Source of the DNA: Mesostigma viride
Lineage: Eukaryota; Streptophyta; Mesostigmatophyceae; Mesostigmatales; Mesostigmataceae
DNA: 64,000 nt
Assembly (NCBI GenBank): GCA_009746045.1
Contig: RPFO01000076.1
Location: 3,110,420-3,174,419, forward strand
Direction of reading: 5' to 3'
The position numbers were made by a program, and so were the translations under genes. Positions within the stretch are counted from its first letter, which is position 1; the number at the start of each line of letters is the position of its first letter. Of the stretch, positions 1 through 11,576 are shown one piece after another. The notes below the pieces were generated by a model. The model worked only from the letters and a program-made list of their open reading frames with translations, did not search any database and was not told the origin of the DNA.

Positions 1-123
1 TCTCGCAACGGTCCTGGACGTCTTCCGCTCCCGCGCTAGGGGGCGCGGGGGACGGCCCCACCTTCGGCCTACGGCCGCGGCCAAAGTTTTCGGGCGTCAT
101 AAATCGTAGTTACTAGTAGGGGA
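1..123 (-). mobile_element. Tail of a family-B array unit (cut by window start)
   Basis: Minus-strand 5' end of a tandem unit. It ends on the plus strand in GGGGA at 123, just before CAAG of the next unit. It matches the last ~120 bp of unit 8 (about 34307-34427), so the array continues to the left of the window. Confidence 0.8.
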
Positions 124-135
124 CAAGAAAAAAGT

Positions 136-166
136 GGGGGAGGGGGGGCTATCGCCCCCCCTCCCC
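136..166. other. Terminal hairpin, family B
   Basis: A G-run arm (GGGGGAGGGGGGG) and its C-run complement flank a short CTATCG-type loop. On the minus strand the hairpin lies about 11 nt before the CTTG terminus. Equivalent hairpins start at about 18968, 26874 and 30846. Helitrons characteristically carry a hairpin just upstream of their 3' terminus. Confidence 0.7.
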
Positions 167-370
167 GACTTGAGAGGACGTGACTCGCCGCTAGCGGCCC
201 AGAGGCCGATAGTCGACCTTCTGGGCGCCAACCGCACCGGCCCGCGCGACGCGCCAAGACCCTTCCACGGAGGACGCGCGAGCGGACGATTCCGACCGGG
301 ACGAACCGCCGCCGTGCGCCACGCGCAACGGACCCTTCCCCGTCAACACCGTGGAAGCTCTCCGAGCGTG

Positions 371-690
371 AGATACTTGAAAATTTCGTCACGTTCGTAT
401 CGAAATTAAAATTTCTGACAAATTTGTCAGCTCGGACTTAACCACAATGAATTTGAGCATACCATTCGATACAACAATGATATTTCGGCGTCAGATACTT
501 GGAAATTTCGTTACGTTCGTATCGCCAGTGAAATTCTGACAAATTTCTCCGCTCGGACTGAACCACAATGAATTTCAGCATAGCATGCGATATACTTTAG
601 AGATATTTCGGTGGAAGATACTTGGAAATTTCGTTACGTTCGTATTGCCATTGAAAATGTGCCAAATTTCGGCCTGAACAATTTCACCCC
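371..690. repeat. ~122-bp tandem repeat, 2.6 copies
   Basis: Copies start at 371, 493 and 616, each with AGATACTTGGAAATTTCGT or a close variant followed by a CGTTCGTAT stretch and an AATGAATTTCAGCATA-like stretch. The same repeats occur at about 19200-19395 and 27108-27300, where a MITE interrupts them, and partly at about 31080-31320 and 33805-33860. Confidence 0.85.
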
Positions 691-1236
691 ACCCTGACTG
701 AACGCCTGTTTGGCTCTGAACCTTCCACCCGTCCTGAAAATTGGATCCATCCGTTCAGAAAATCGCATTCTACATTTTTCGAACTGAACATACCGTCGTC
801 TTACCGTTCTGAAATTTATCGACTCCTTATGTAAACTACTCGACCATTAAGTAGGCGTTCTTGTGCGCCAGCTCGTATCCTCTACTAAATTCTACAAAGG
901 CCTGGGATGTTTGGGAGAGATTGGTTCGCGACTTTTTGTTTGACGATTAAAAAAGTCAAAGCGCCGTACCGTCCTGAGGCCGCGCGGATTGGCGAGACGC
1001 CCCACCTGCCCGCGAAACCCTGAACGTGTTCAGCGTTTCAGCACCCGTTCAGAATACCTCAGACTCGATCTCCAAGGTTTGGGGATTTTCTTTGTACTAC
1101 GCGATTGGCCATCTCGCTACGGTCCTGGACGGCGTCCGCTCCCGCGCTAGGGGGCGCGGGGGACGGCCCCACCTTCGGCCTACGGCCGCGGCCAAAGTTT
1201 TCGGGCTTCATAAATCGTAGTTACATTAGGGGACTA

Positions 1237-1259
1237 GTGGGGGGGCCAAGGCCCCCCAC
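1237..1259. other. Terminal hairpin, family A
   Basis: GTGGGGGGGCC and GGCCCCCCAC arms pair around a minimal loop directly beside the CTAG terminus. The same hairpin opens units 2, 3, 4, 6, 9, 10 and 11 (near 5312, 9385, 14624, 22906, 34431, 38512 and 42587). Unit 3 has lost one C of the arm. Confidence 0.75.
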
Positions 1260-1784
1260 TTATTCGGACGCACTACGCCACCAGGGGCCCTGAGGCCCCC
1301 GCCGAAAGCTTCGACCCGCCGGGTTGAGCCCGCCGACCGGCCCGGCCTACTACGCCGGGGGGCGAACGCTCGGCGGCCTTCCTTTGGGGGCCTCCCATCG
1401 CGCGCGCTCGCGCCGGCCCGCCGCACCGTCGATCCCACGCTCCGTACCTCACGGGCACGTCCAGCACGCGTCCTACTACTAGTCCGTTCATTGCATGCAA
1501 GTATTTCCTTACTCATTACTTCATAACAACTGGAACTCACAATGAAGCTATGCCATGCAGGACACAATGTGGGTACCGCTTTTTGCAAGCGGCAGCCATA
1601 ACGACCAAACACTTCCATGCAAACTCCCATGTTCATCATTCATTAATATTCATTGAGTGGCAATCCTTTGTAAACACATGCACCATCGGTCATGCCCACT
1701 ATGACTTCATGCAGACAATGTTTTGTACATGACTCGACAGTGCCCTTGTGCGCGACCGTGGGGCGCGGCAGGCCAGCCCTGTCC

Positions 1785-3335
1785 ATTCGTGGGTGTGGTG
1801 GGGAGCTGCCATGCATGCGTGGGTTTAGGGGGGGGCTGGCATGCGTGCGTGGCTGTGGGGGGTGGCTGCCATGCGTGCGTGGGTGTGGCGGGTGGCTGGC
1901 ATGCGTATGTGGGTGTGGGGGGTGGCTGGCATGCACGTGCATGTGGGGGGTGGCTGTCATGCATGCGTGCATGTGGGGGGTGGCTGGCATGCATGCGTGG
2001 GTTTGTGGGGTGGCTGGCATGCGTGCATGGGTTTGTGGGGTGGCTAGCATGCATGCGTGGGTGTGGGGGGGAGCTGCCATGGACGCATGTGGGGCGGGGC
2101 AGGCTGGCATGCATGCGTGGGTGTGTGGGGGGGACGGCATGCGTACGTTGGTGACGGGGGTGGCTGGCATGCATAAGTGGGTTTGTGGGGTGGCTGGCAT
2201 GCATGCGTGCATGTGGGGGGGGCTGGCACGCGTGTGTGGGTTTGGGGGGGGCTGGCATGCATGCGTGTGTGTGGGGGGGCTGGCACGCGTGTGTGGGTTT
2301 GGGGGGGGCTGGCATGCATGCGTGTGTGTGGGGGGGGCTGACATAAGTGCGTGGGTGTGGGGGTGGCTGGCATGCGTGCGTGGGTGTGGGGGGGCTGGCA
2401 TGCGTACGTGGGTTTGTGGGGTGGCTGGCATGCATGCGTGCATGTGGGGGGGAGCTGGCATGCGTGCGCGGGTGTGTGGGTGGCTGGCGTGCGTGCGTGG
2501 GTGTGGGGGTGGCTGGCATGCGTGCGTGGGGTTGTGGGGTGGCATGCATGCATGCTAGGTGTGGGGGGGGGCTGCCATGCGTGCGTGGGTTTGGGGAGGA
2601 TGGCATGCGTGCGTGGGTGTGTCGGGGGCTAGCATGCGTGCGTGGGGTTGTGGGGTGGCTGGCATGCATGCGTGCATGTGGGGAGGGGCTTCCATGCGTG
2701 CGTGGGTTTGGGGGAGGGCTACCATGCGTTTGTGGGTGTGTGGGGGGGCTGGCATCCATGCCTGGGGTTTTTTGGGGGGCTTCCATGCATGCGTGGGTGT
2801 GGCGGGGGGCTGGCATGCGTGCGTGGGTGTGGAGGGGAGCTGCCATGCATGCATGTGGGGCGGGGCGGGCTGCCATGCGTGCGTGTGTGTGGGGGGGGAG
2901 TGGCATGCATTTGTGGGTGCGGTGGGGAGCTGCCATGCATGCGTTGGTTTAGGGGGGTGGCTGGCATGGGTGCCTGGGTTCGTGGGGTGGCTGCCATGCA
3001 TGCGTGGGTATGGGGGGTGGCTGGCATGCGTATGTAGGTGTGGGGGGTGGCTGGCATGCACAAGTGGGTTTGTGGGAGGACTGGCATGCGTGCGTGGGTG
3101 TGAAAGGGGCTGCCATGCGTGCGTGGGTTTGTGGGATGGCTGGCATGCATGCGTGCATGTGGGGGGGGCTAGCATGCATTCGTGGGTGTGGTGGGGTGCT
3201 GCCATGCATGCGTGGGTGTGGGGGGGCTGACATGCGTGCCTGGGTTCGTGGGGTGGCTGCCATGCGTGCGTGGGTGTAGGGGGTGGCTGGCATGAGTACG
3301 TTGGTGAGGGGGGTGGCTGGCATGCATAAGTGGGC
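1785..3335. repeat. G-rich minisatellite of unit 1
   Basis: About 50 copies of a 28-31-bp unit of the form TGGCTGGCATGCGTGCGTGG plus GTGTGGGG or GTTTGTGGGG. Runs of 3-8 G alternate with GCATGCGTGCGTG purine-pyrimidine tracts. Long open frames on both strands come from the repeat. Confidence 0.95.
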
Positions 3336-4426
3336 CCGCGGTGCCCCTGATTGCTGTCTGGCCCCTAATCATGTGGATGTGGCTGGCTGCCTGCCCGCCT
3401 GTTTGCCCCATCCCCAAACCCCATGCCGCAAGGCTCGTGGCTCAAGCCCCATGGCTCATGCCCCATGGCCCTTGCCTGCCAGCCTAGCTGTGCTGCATAC
3501 CCTCCCCTGCCTCGCCTGGCCTGGCCTTGCCTGCCCTGCCCTCTCTGCCTGGGGATAGCCTGCACAATGAGACAGAAACACAACAGACCCAGCAAAGCAA
3601 GATTCATGTTGTAAGCCAGTGGAGATTACTTTTGACTTGCTTGATGAAGAAATATAACACACCTTCTACTGTCACACCTTCTAAACAAATGATTTATTGA
3701 TCACCTTATACACCACGTAGACATGTTACCAGACGCGCTCTTCAGCCCAGTGAAAATCCACGTGCGAAGCACGGCAGATTATCTAACGCAGTAAGCACCA
3801 TGAATGTCAGCCAGTAAAGCAGTAAATGACGCCCTAAACTCGTTACCAGGCAAGAATCCAGAGGGGCATGCCTAGTATATTCCAGTAAATAGCATCACAG
3901 ATCATCTGGCAACGGACGTTCACACGGGAAACGCGAAGGACCGTGAAGATGGCGTCCTGCACGGCTAAGAAAATGAAACGCAGACCCTTGCTACGCTATG
4001 TCTTCGCTGCGACTAGGTGAATTCGGCCCAATGGAAACAACGCAACCGAGGAAACGCATCAGAAAGAGAGCAGGCACTAGCCCTGTCATCGAAACAACCG
4101 ACTCACCATCGGCATCGCCAGCGTACGTCCCGTCGCAACAAATTGATTCCAGCGTTCATTCCAATATGGTGTGACGACAACAGAAACTCGTCGGCCACAC
4201 CCACGCCTTCCACGAACAGCAAACTGATTTCACTAGGCACCCAATACGTCAAGCAAAGAAGCACGATAGCATAATACCTAAATCTACAACGACATTCCAT
4301 TTCCAGCTAGCTAGCTATCGCAGCAGGCCAGAGCTCCCCGAACCTCTCCCACGCACGTGACTGCCCACCGACGGCCAGCCATAAGAAACAATTCAAAGGT
4401 ACGCATCGAAATTGAACATTGAACGC

Positions 4427-4433
4427 TATAAAA
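4427..4433 (+). promoter_or_regulatory. TATA box conserved in array units
   Basis: TATAAAA in the context GAACGCTATAAAAGCAA. It is conserved at the same place in the other family-A units (8500, 13537, 18020, 25980, 37627, 41702, 46738). Family B has GTATAAAACCATGG (22242, 30150). Unit 8 has lost it by deletion. A plus-strand transcript would run towards the end of the unit. No expression evidence is available. Confidence 0.5.
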
Positions 4434-5308
4434 GCAACGTCCACGCATTGTCCATCCCCAATTTTCCAGGCAGCGTTCACCGCCATCCCCAGCCAGCAGG
4501 AATCAAGTGCTGTCGCAGCATGTCGCCCCCTCACCCCCTCGCAGTCCTGGTTTATGCACGTTCGGTTGCTTGGGCGCGTCCAGGCGGTCCAGCACCGCGT
4601 ACTACCCACTTGAAAATCCTCCCAAGTCATTTTTTCCCTGCTTGTGAAGTACGGAATCTGGCAGACATCGTCCAGCAAGCATCGTACTACGCTCCGCTCC
4701 TCCAAGTCAAATTCTGCGTGCACTCTTCATCTTAAATTCACGGTCAGATCACGTTCAGACTTAAATTTCGGTCTGAATCGAAAATTGCTATGGAATCCTA
4801 AGTTATACGGTTTCTGAACGAAATGCGTTCAGTTTTTCTGAACAAACCTCGCCTGTACATGCCGGGGTTGTACGTCTCCCGAGAACGGCGCGTTCTCGGC
4901 CTAGCGATGGGCCCAGTAGGCGTACTTCCGCGTCCCACATCGGTCTACTAGCCGCCGAAAGTTTGATTCGCGTCTTTGTTTGACGGGGCGCGCAACAAGC
5001 CGACATCGTGCCGGGTTCCGTATTTTTATCTGGCCGCGGCCATTGGCTGGCCTCCCCACCTGTGCGCAAACGAGCTGAACAGGATCTGGACATAACTGCC
5101 GTTTCAGGCCCGTTCAGGAAACCTTAACACTCGATCTGCCTAGTTTGCCACTTTTCGGGCAACTGCTCCGATTGGGCGCCACCGCGGATCTCCGGATCGC
5201 ACTGACTATCGGCCGCCCTGCGCTCGCGGTTTTCGTACGGGCCACTTTTCGGGCCTCACGGTTCGCCAAACTTTTGCGTTGGGGTTAATCGTAGTCACTA
5301 GAAGGGGA

Positions 5309-8300
5309 CTAGTGGGGGGGCCAAGGCCCCCCACTTATTCGGACGCACTACGCCACCAGGGGCCCTGAGGCCCCCGCCGAAAGCTTCGACCCGCCGGGTT
5401 GAGCCCGCCGACCGGCCCGGCCTACTACGCCGGGGGGCGAACGCTCGGCGGCCTTCCTTTGGGGGCCTCCCATCGCGCGCGCTCGCGCCGGCCCGCCGCA
5501 CCGTCGATCCCACGCTCCGTACCTCACGGGCACGTCCAGCACGCGTCCTACTACTAGTCCGTTCATTGCATGCAAGTATTTCCTTACTCATTACTTCCTA
5601 ACAACTGGAACTCACAATGAAGCTATGCCATGCAGGACACAATGTGGGTACCGCTTTTTGCAAGCGGCAGCCATAACGACCAAACACTTCCATGCAAACT
5701 CCCATGTTCATCATTCATTAATATTCATTGAGTGGCAATCCTTTGTAAACACATGCACCATCGGTCATGCCCACTATGACTTCATGCAGACAATGTTTTG
5801 TACATGACTCGACAGTGCCCTTGTGCGCGACCGTGGGGCGCGGCAGGCCAGCCCTGTCCATTCGTGGGTGTGGTGGGGAGCTGCCATGCATGCGTGGGTT
5901 TAGGGGGGGCTGGCATGCGTGCGTGGCTGTGGGGGGTGGCTGCCATGCGTGCGTGGGTGTGGCGGGTGGCTGGCATGCGTATGTGGGTGTGGGGGGTGGC
6001 TGGCATGCACGTGCATGTGGGGGGTGGCTGTCATGCATGCGTGCATGTGGGGGTGGCTGGCATGCATGCGTGGGTTTGTGGGGTGGCTGGCATGCGTGCA
6101 TGGGTTTGTGGGGTGGCTAGCATGCATGCGTGGGTGTGGGGGGGAGCTGCCATGGACGCATGTGGGGCGGGGCAGGCTGGCATGCATGCGTGGGTGTGTG
6201 GGGGGACGGCATGCGTACGTTGGTGACGGGGGTGGCTGGCATGCATAAGTGGGTTTGTGGGGTGGCTGGCATGCATGCGTGCATGTGGGGGGGGCTGGCA
6301 CGCGTGTGTGGGTTTGGGGGGGGCTGGCATGCATGCGTGTGTGTGTGGGGGGCTGGCACGCGTGTGTGGGTTTGGGGGGGGCTGGCATGCATGCGTGTGT
6401 GTGGGGGGGGCTGACATAAGTGCGTGGGTGTGGGGGTGGCTGGCATGCGTGCGTGGGTGTGGGGGGGCTGGCATGCGTACGTGGGTTTGTGGGGTGGCTG
6501 GCATGCATGCGTGCATGTGGGGGGGAGCTGGCATGCGTGCGCGGGTGTGTGGGTGGCTGGCGTGCGTGCGTGGGTGTGGGGGTGGCTGGCATGCGTGCGT
6601 GGGGTTGTGGGGTGGCATGCATGCATGCTAGGTGTGGGGGGGGCTGCCATGCGTGCGTGGGTTTGGGGAGGATGGCATGCGTGCGTGGGTGTGTCGGGGG
6701 CTAGCATGCGTGCGTGGGGTTGTGGGGTGGCTGGCATGCATGCGTGCATGTGGGGAGGGGCTTCCATGCGTGCGTGGGTTTGGGGGAGGGCTACCATGCG
6801 TTTGTGGGTGTGTGGGGGGGCTGGCATCCATGCCTGGGGTTTTTTGGGGGGGCTTCCATGCATGCGTGGGTGTGGCGGGGGGCTGGCATGCGTGCGTGGG
6901 TGTGGAGGGGAGCTGCCATGCATGCATGTGGGGCGGGGCGGGCTGCCATGCGTGCGTGTGTGTGGGGGGGAGTGGCATGCATTTGTGGGTGCGGTGGGGA
7001 GCTGCCATGCATGCGTTGGTTTAGGGGGGTGGCTGGCATGGGTGCCTGGGTTCGTGGGGTGGCTGCCATGCATGCGTGGGTATGGGGGTGGCTGGCATGC
7101 GTATGTAGGTGTGGGGGGTGGCTGGCATGCACAAGTGGGTTTGTGGGAGGACTGGCATGCGTGCGTGGGTGTGAAAGGGGCTGCCATGCGTGCGTGGGTT
7201 TGTGGGATGGCTGGCATGCATGCGTGCATGTGGGGGGGGCTAGCATGCATTCGTGGGTGTGGTGGGGTGCTGCCATGCATGCGTGGGTGTGGGGGGGGCT
7301 GACATGCGTGCCTGGGTTCGTGGGGTGGCTGCCATGCGTGCGTGGGTGTAGGGGGTGGCTGGCATGAGTACGTTGGTGAGGGGGGTGGCTGGCATGCATA
7401 AGTGGGCCCGCGGTGCCCCTGATTGCTGTCTGGCCCCTAATCATGTGGATGTGGCTGGCTGCCTGCCCGCCTGTTTGCCCCATCCCCAAACCCCATGCCG
7501 CAAGGCTCGTGGCTCAAGCCCCATGGCTCATGCCCCATGGCCCTTGCCTGCCAGCCTAGCTGTGCTGCATACCCTCCCCTGCCTCGCCTGGCCTGGCCTT
7601 GCCTGCCCTGCCCTCTCTGCCTGGGGATAGCCTGCACAATGAGACAGAAACACAACAGACCCAGCAAAGCAAGATTCATGTTGTAAGCCAGTGGAGATTA
7701 CTTTTGACTTGCTTGATGAAGAAATATAACACACCTTCTACTGTCACACCTTCTACGAACAAATGATTTATTGATCACCTTATACACCACGTAGACATGT
7801 TACCAGACGCGCTCTTCAGCCCAGTGAAAATCCACGTGCGAAGCACGGCAGATTATCTAACGCAGTAAGCACCATGAATGTCAGCCAGTAAAGCAGTAAA
7901 TGACGCCCTAAACTCGTTACCAGGCAAGAATCCAGAGGGGCATGCCTAGTATATTCCAGTAAATAGCATCACAGATCATCTGGCAACGGACGTTCACACG
8001 GGAAACGCGAAGGACCGTGAAGATGGCGTCCTGCACGGCTAAGAAAATGAAACGCAGACCCTTGCTACGCTATGTCTTCGCTGCGACTAGGTGAATTCGG
8101 CCCAATGGAAACAACGCAACCGAGGAAACGCATCAGAAAGAGAGCAGGCACTAGCCCTGTCATCGAAACAACCGACTCACCATCGGCATCGCCAGCGTAC
8201 GTCCCGTCGCAACAAATGATTCCAGCGTTCATTCCAATATGGTGTGACGACAACAGAAACTCGTCGGCCACACCCACGCCTTCCACGAACAGCAAACTGA

Positions 8301-9381
8301 TTTCACTAGGCACCCAATACGTCAAGCAAAGAAGCACGATAGCATAATACCTAAATCTACAACGACATTCCATTTCCAGCTAGCTAGCTATCGCAGCAGG
8401 CCAGAGCTCCCCGAACCTCTCCCACGCACGTGACTGCCCACCGACGGCCAGCCATAAGAAACAATTCAAAGGTACGCATCGAAATTGAACATTGAACGCT
8501 ATAAAAGCAACGTCCACGCATTGTCCATCCCCAATTTTCCAGGCAGCGTTCACCGCCATCCCCAGCCAGCAGGAATCAAGTGCTGTCGCAGCATGTCGCC
8601 CCCTCACCCCCTCGCAGTCCTGGTTTATGCACGTTCGGTTGCTTGGGCGCGTCCAGGCGGTCCAGCACCGCGTACTACCCACTTGAAAATCCTCCCAAGT
8701 CATTTTTTCCCTGCTTGTGAAGTACGGAATCTGGCAGACATCGTCCAGCAAGCATCGTACTACGCTCCGCTCCTCCAAGTCAAATTCTGCGTGCACTCTT
8801 CATCTTAAATTCACGGTCAGATCACGTTCAGACTTAAATTTCGGTCTGAATCGAAAATTGCTATGGAATCCTAAGTTATACGGTTTCTGAACGAAATGCG
8901 TTCAGTTTTTCTGAACAAACCTCGCCTGTACATGCCGGGGTTGTACGTCTCCCGAGAACGGCGCGTTCTCGGCCTAGCGATGGGCCCAGTAGGCGTACTT
9001 CCGCGTCCCACATCGGTCTACTAGCCGCCGAAAGTTTGATTCGCGTCTTTGTTTGACGGGGCGCGCAACAAGCCGACATCGTGCCGGGTTCCGTATTTTT
9101 ATCTGGCCGCGGCCATTGGCTGGCCTCCCCACCTGTGCGCAAACGAGCTGAACAGGATCTGGACATAACTGCCGTTTCAGGCCCGTTCAGGAAACCTTAA
9201 CACTCGATCTGCCTAGTTTGCCACTTTTCGGGCAACTGCTCCGATTGGGCGCCACCGCGGATCTCCGGATCGCACTGACTATCGGCCGCCCTGCGCTCGC
9301 GGTTTTCGTACGGGCCACTTTTCGGGCCTCACGGTTCGCCAAACTTTTGCGTTGGGGTTAATCGTAGTCACTAGAAGGGGA
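5309..9381 (-). mobile_element. Array unit 2, family A
   Basis: Starts CTAGTGGGG with the hairpin and ends CACTAGAAGGGGA. Same layout as unit 1, with TATA box at 8500. It differs from unit 1 mainly in G-run lengths and a few missing minisatellite repeats, and it is near-identical to unit 10. The ~100-140-aa frames on both strands of its right half (8072-8808) recur in all family-A units, but they overlap antisense and resemble nothing I recognise. Confidence 0.7.
5861..7406. repeat. G-rich minisatellite of unit 2
   Basis: Same ~30-bp unit and almost the same repeat order as in unit 1. Differences are mostly one to a few bases in G runs, as expected from replication slippage or from homopolymer sequencing error. 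Confidence 0.95.
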
Positions 9382-9971
9382 CTAGTGGGGGGGCCAAGGC
9401 CCCCACTTATTCGGACGCACTACGCCACCAGGGGCCCTGAGGCCTTCGCCGAAAGCTTCGACCCGCCGGGTTGAGCCCGCCGACCGGGCCGGCCTACTAC
9501 GCCGGGGGGCGAACGCTCGGCGGCCTTCCTTTGGGGGCTTCCCCTCGCGCGCGCTCGCGCCGGCCCGCCGCACCGTCGATCCCACGCTCCGTCCCTCACG
9601 GGCACGTCCAGCACGCGTCGTACTACTAGTACATCAACCCAGTCCGAATAGTACTGTATATCGTGAGACGTCGCCGTTCATTGCATGCAAGTATTTCCTT
9701 ACTCATTACTTCGTAATAACTGAAACTCACAATGCAGCTAAGCCATGCAGGACACAATGTGGGTACCGCTTTTGGCAAGCCATAACGACAAAACACTTCC
9801 ATGCAAACTCCCATGTTCATCATTCATTATTATTCATTGAGTGGCAATCCTTTGTAAACACATGCACCAATTCGGTCATGCCCACTATGACTTCATGTAG
9901 ACAATGTTTTGTACATGACTCGACAGTGCCCTTGTGCGCGACCGTGGGGCGTGGCAGGCTAGCCCTCTCCA

Positions 9972-11517
9972 TTCGTGGGTGTGGTGGGGAGCTGCCATGC
10001 ATGCGTGGGTTTAGGCCCGGTGGCTGGCATGCGTGCGTGGGTGTGGGGGGTGGCTGCCGTGCGTGCGTGGGTGTGGGGGGTGGCTGGCATGCGTACGTGG
10101 GTGTGGGGGGTGGCTAGCATGCACGTGCATGCGGGGGGTGGCTGGCATGCATGCGTGCATGTGGGGGGTGGCTGGCATGCATGCGTGGGTTTGTGGGGTG
10201 GCTGCCATGCGTGCGTGGGTGTGGGGTGTGGCTGGCATGCGTATGTGGGTGTGGGGGGTGGCTAGCATGCACGTGCATGTGGGGGGTGGCTGTCATGCAT
10301 GCGTGCATGTGGGGGGTGGCTGGGATGCATGCGTGGGTTTGTGGGGGGGCTGGCATGCGTGCGTGGGTGTGGGGGTGGCTGGCATGCGTGCGTGGGTTTG
10401 CGGGGTGGCTGGCATGCATGTGTGGGTGTGGGCGGGAGCTGCCATGCACGCATGTGGGGCGGGGCAGGCTGGCATGCGTGCGTGGGTGTGGGGGGGGACG
10501 GCATGCGTACGTTGCTGACGCGGGTGGCTGGCATGCATAAGTGGGTTTGTGGGGTGGCTGGCATGCATGCGTGCAAGTGGGGGGGGCTGGCACGCGTGTG
10601 TGGGTTTTGGGGGGGCTGGCATGCATGCGTGTGTGTGGGGGGGGGCTGACATAAGTGCGTGGGTGTGGGGGTGGCTGGCATGCGTGCCTGGGTTTGGGGT
10701 TGGGCTGCCATGCGTGTGTGGGTTTAGGGGGTGGCTGGCATGCGTGCCTGGGTTCTTAGGGTGGGCTGCCATGCGTGCGTGGGTGTGGGGGGTGGCTGGC
10801 ATGCGTACGTGGGTGTGGGGGGTGGCTGGCATCCATGCGTGCATGTGGGGGGTGGCTGGCATGCATGCGTGGGCTCGTGGGGTGGCTGGCATGCGTGCGT
10901 GGGTGTGGGGGGGAGTGGCATGCGTGCGTGGGTGTGGGGGGGCTGGCATCCATGCGTGGGTTTGCGGGGTGGCTGGCATGCATGCGTGCATGTGGGGTGG
11001 CTGGCAAGCATGCGTGCATGTGGGGGTTGGCTGGCATGCGTGCGTGGGTTGGGGGGCGGCTGCCGTGCGTGCGTGGGTGTGTGTGGGGGCTGGCATGCAT
11101 GCATGCATGTGGGGGGGCTGCCATTCATGCGTGGGTTTGTGGGGTGCCTGGCATGCATGCGTGCATGAGGGGGGTGGCTGGCATGCGCGCGTGGGTGTGT
11201 GGGGGGCGTACGTGGGTCTGGGGGGTGGCTGGCATGCCTGCGTGGGGTTTGTGAGGGGGCTGGCATGCATGCGTGGGTGTAGTGGGGGGCTGCCATGCAT
11301 GCGTGGGTTTGTGGGGGGGGCTGGCACGCGTGCGTGGGTTCGTGGGGTGGCTGCCATGCGTGCGTGGGTGTGTGGGGTGGCTGGCATGCGTACGTGGGTG
11401 TGGGGGGTGGCTGGCATGCATAAGTGGGTTTGTGGGGGGGCTGGCATGCGTGCGTGGGCATGGGGGTGGCTGGCATGCGTGCGTGGGTCGGTGGGGTGCC
11501 TGGCATGCATAAGTGGG
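9972..11517. repeat. G-rich minisatellite, first block of unit 3
   Basis: ~30-bp G-rich repeats ending in GCATAAGTGGGCCCGCGGTG, the usual exit sequence of family-A minisatellites. Confidence 0.95.
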
Positions 11518-11576
11518 CCCGCGGTGCCCCTGATTGCTGTCTGGCCCCTAATCATGTGGATGTGGCTGGCTGCCTG

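Larger units (their letters stand above)
124..1233 (-). mobile_element. Short family-B unit lacking the minisatellite
   Basis: Begins on the plus strand with CAAGAAAAAAGTGGGGGAGG and ends TTACATTAGGGGA. Next to the CAAG end is a hairpin (136-166). The unit contains ~2.6 copies of a ~122-bp tandem repeat (371-690) and then the family-B end region. It lacks the G-rich minisatellite, the TATA core and the MITE found in units 5 and 7, so it is probably an internal deletion derivative. Its right half closely matches the end of unit 8 (33783-34427). No credible gene. Confidence 0.75.
1234..5308 (-). mobile_element. Array unit 1, family A (Helitron-like, non-autonomous)
   Basis: Plus-strand limits are CTAGTGGGG (start) and CACTAGAAGGGGA (end). 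On the minus strand the unit therefore begins TCCCCTTCTAGTGACTACG and ends in a hairpin plus CTAG. In plus order it holds a GC-rich 3' region, a conserved block, the G-rich minisatellite (1785-3335), a polypyrimidine block (3400-3555), a decayed protein-like stretch (3560-4300), a TATA box (4427-4433) and the 5'-end region. It is near-identical to unit 9. The TC/CTAG/hairpin architecture is Helitron-like. No Rep or helicase is present, so it would be non-autonomous. Strand is assigned from the hairpin end. Confidence 0.7.

Noticed and set aside
1226-1639. Arg/Gly/Pro-rich 75-138-aa frames over the family-A 3' region
   Set aside because: Fortuitous open frames in highly GC-rich palindromic DNA, crossing the element terminus.
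1643-2936. Very long open frames on both strands across minisatellites (up to 645 codons, for example 10293-12230)
   Set aside because: They follow the ~30-bp repeat exactly, occur in several frames and both strands at once, and change frame with every G-run difference. Simple repeat translation, not genes.
1785-3335. CRISPR array
   Set aside because: Repeats are contiguous with no unique spacers, and the genome is eukaryotic.
1785-3335. Telomeric repeats
   Set aside because: Scattered TTTAGGGG words occur only as variants inside the minisatellite. There is no run of a 6-8-bp telomere unit.
4307-4735. Overlapping 107- and 138-aa frames in the right half of family-A units (also 8380-8808, 25860-26288, 37507-37935, 41582-42010)
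   Set aside because: They lie antisense to each other, resemble no family, and recur only because the units are copies. No evidence of coding constraint.
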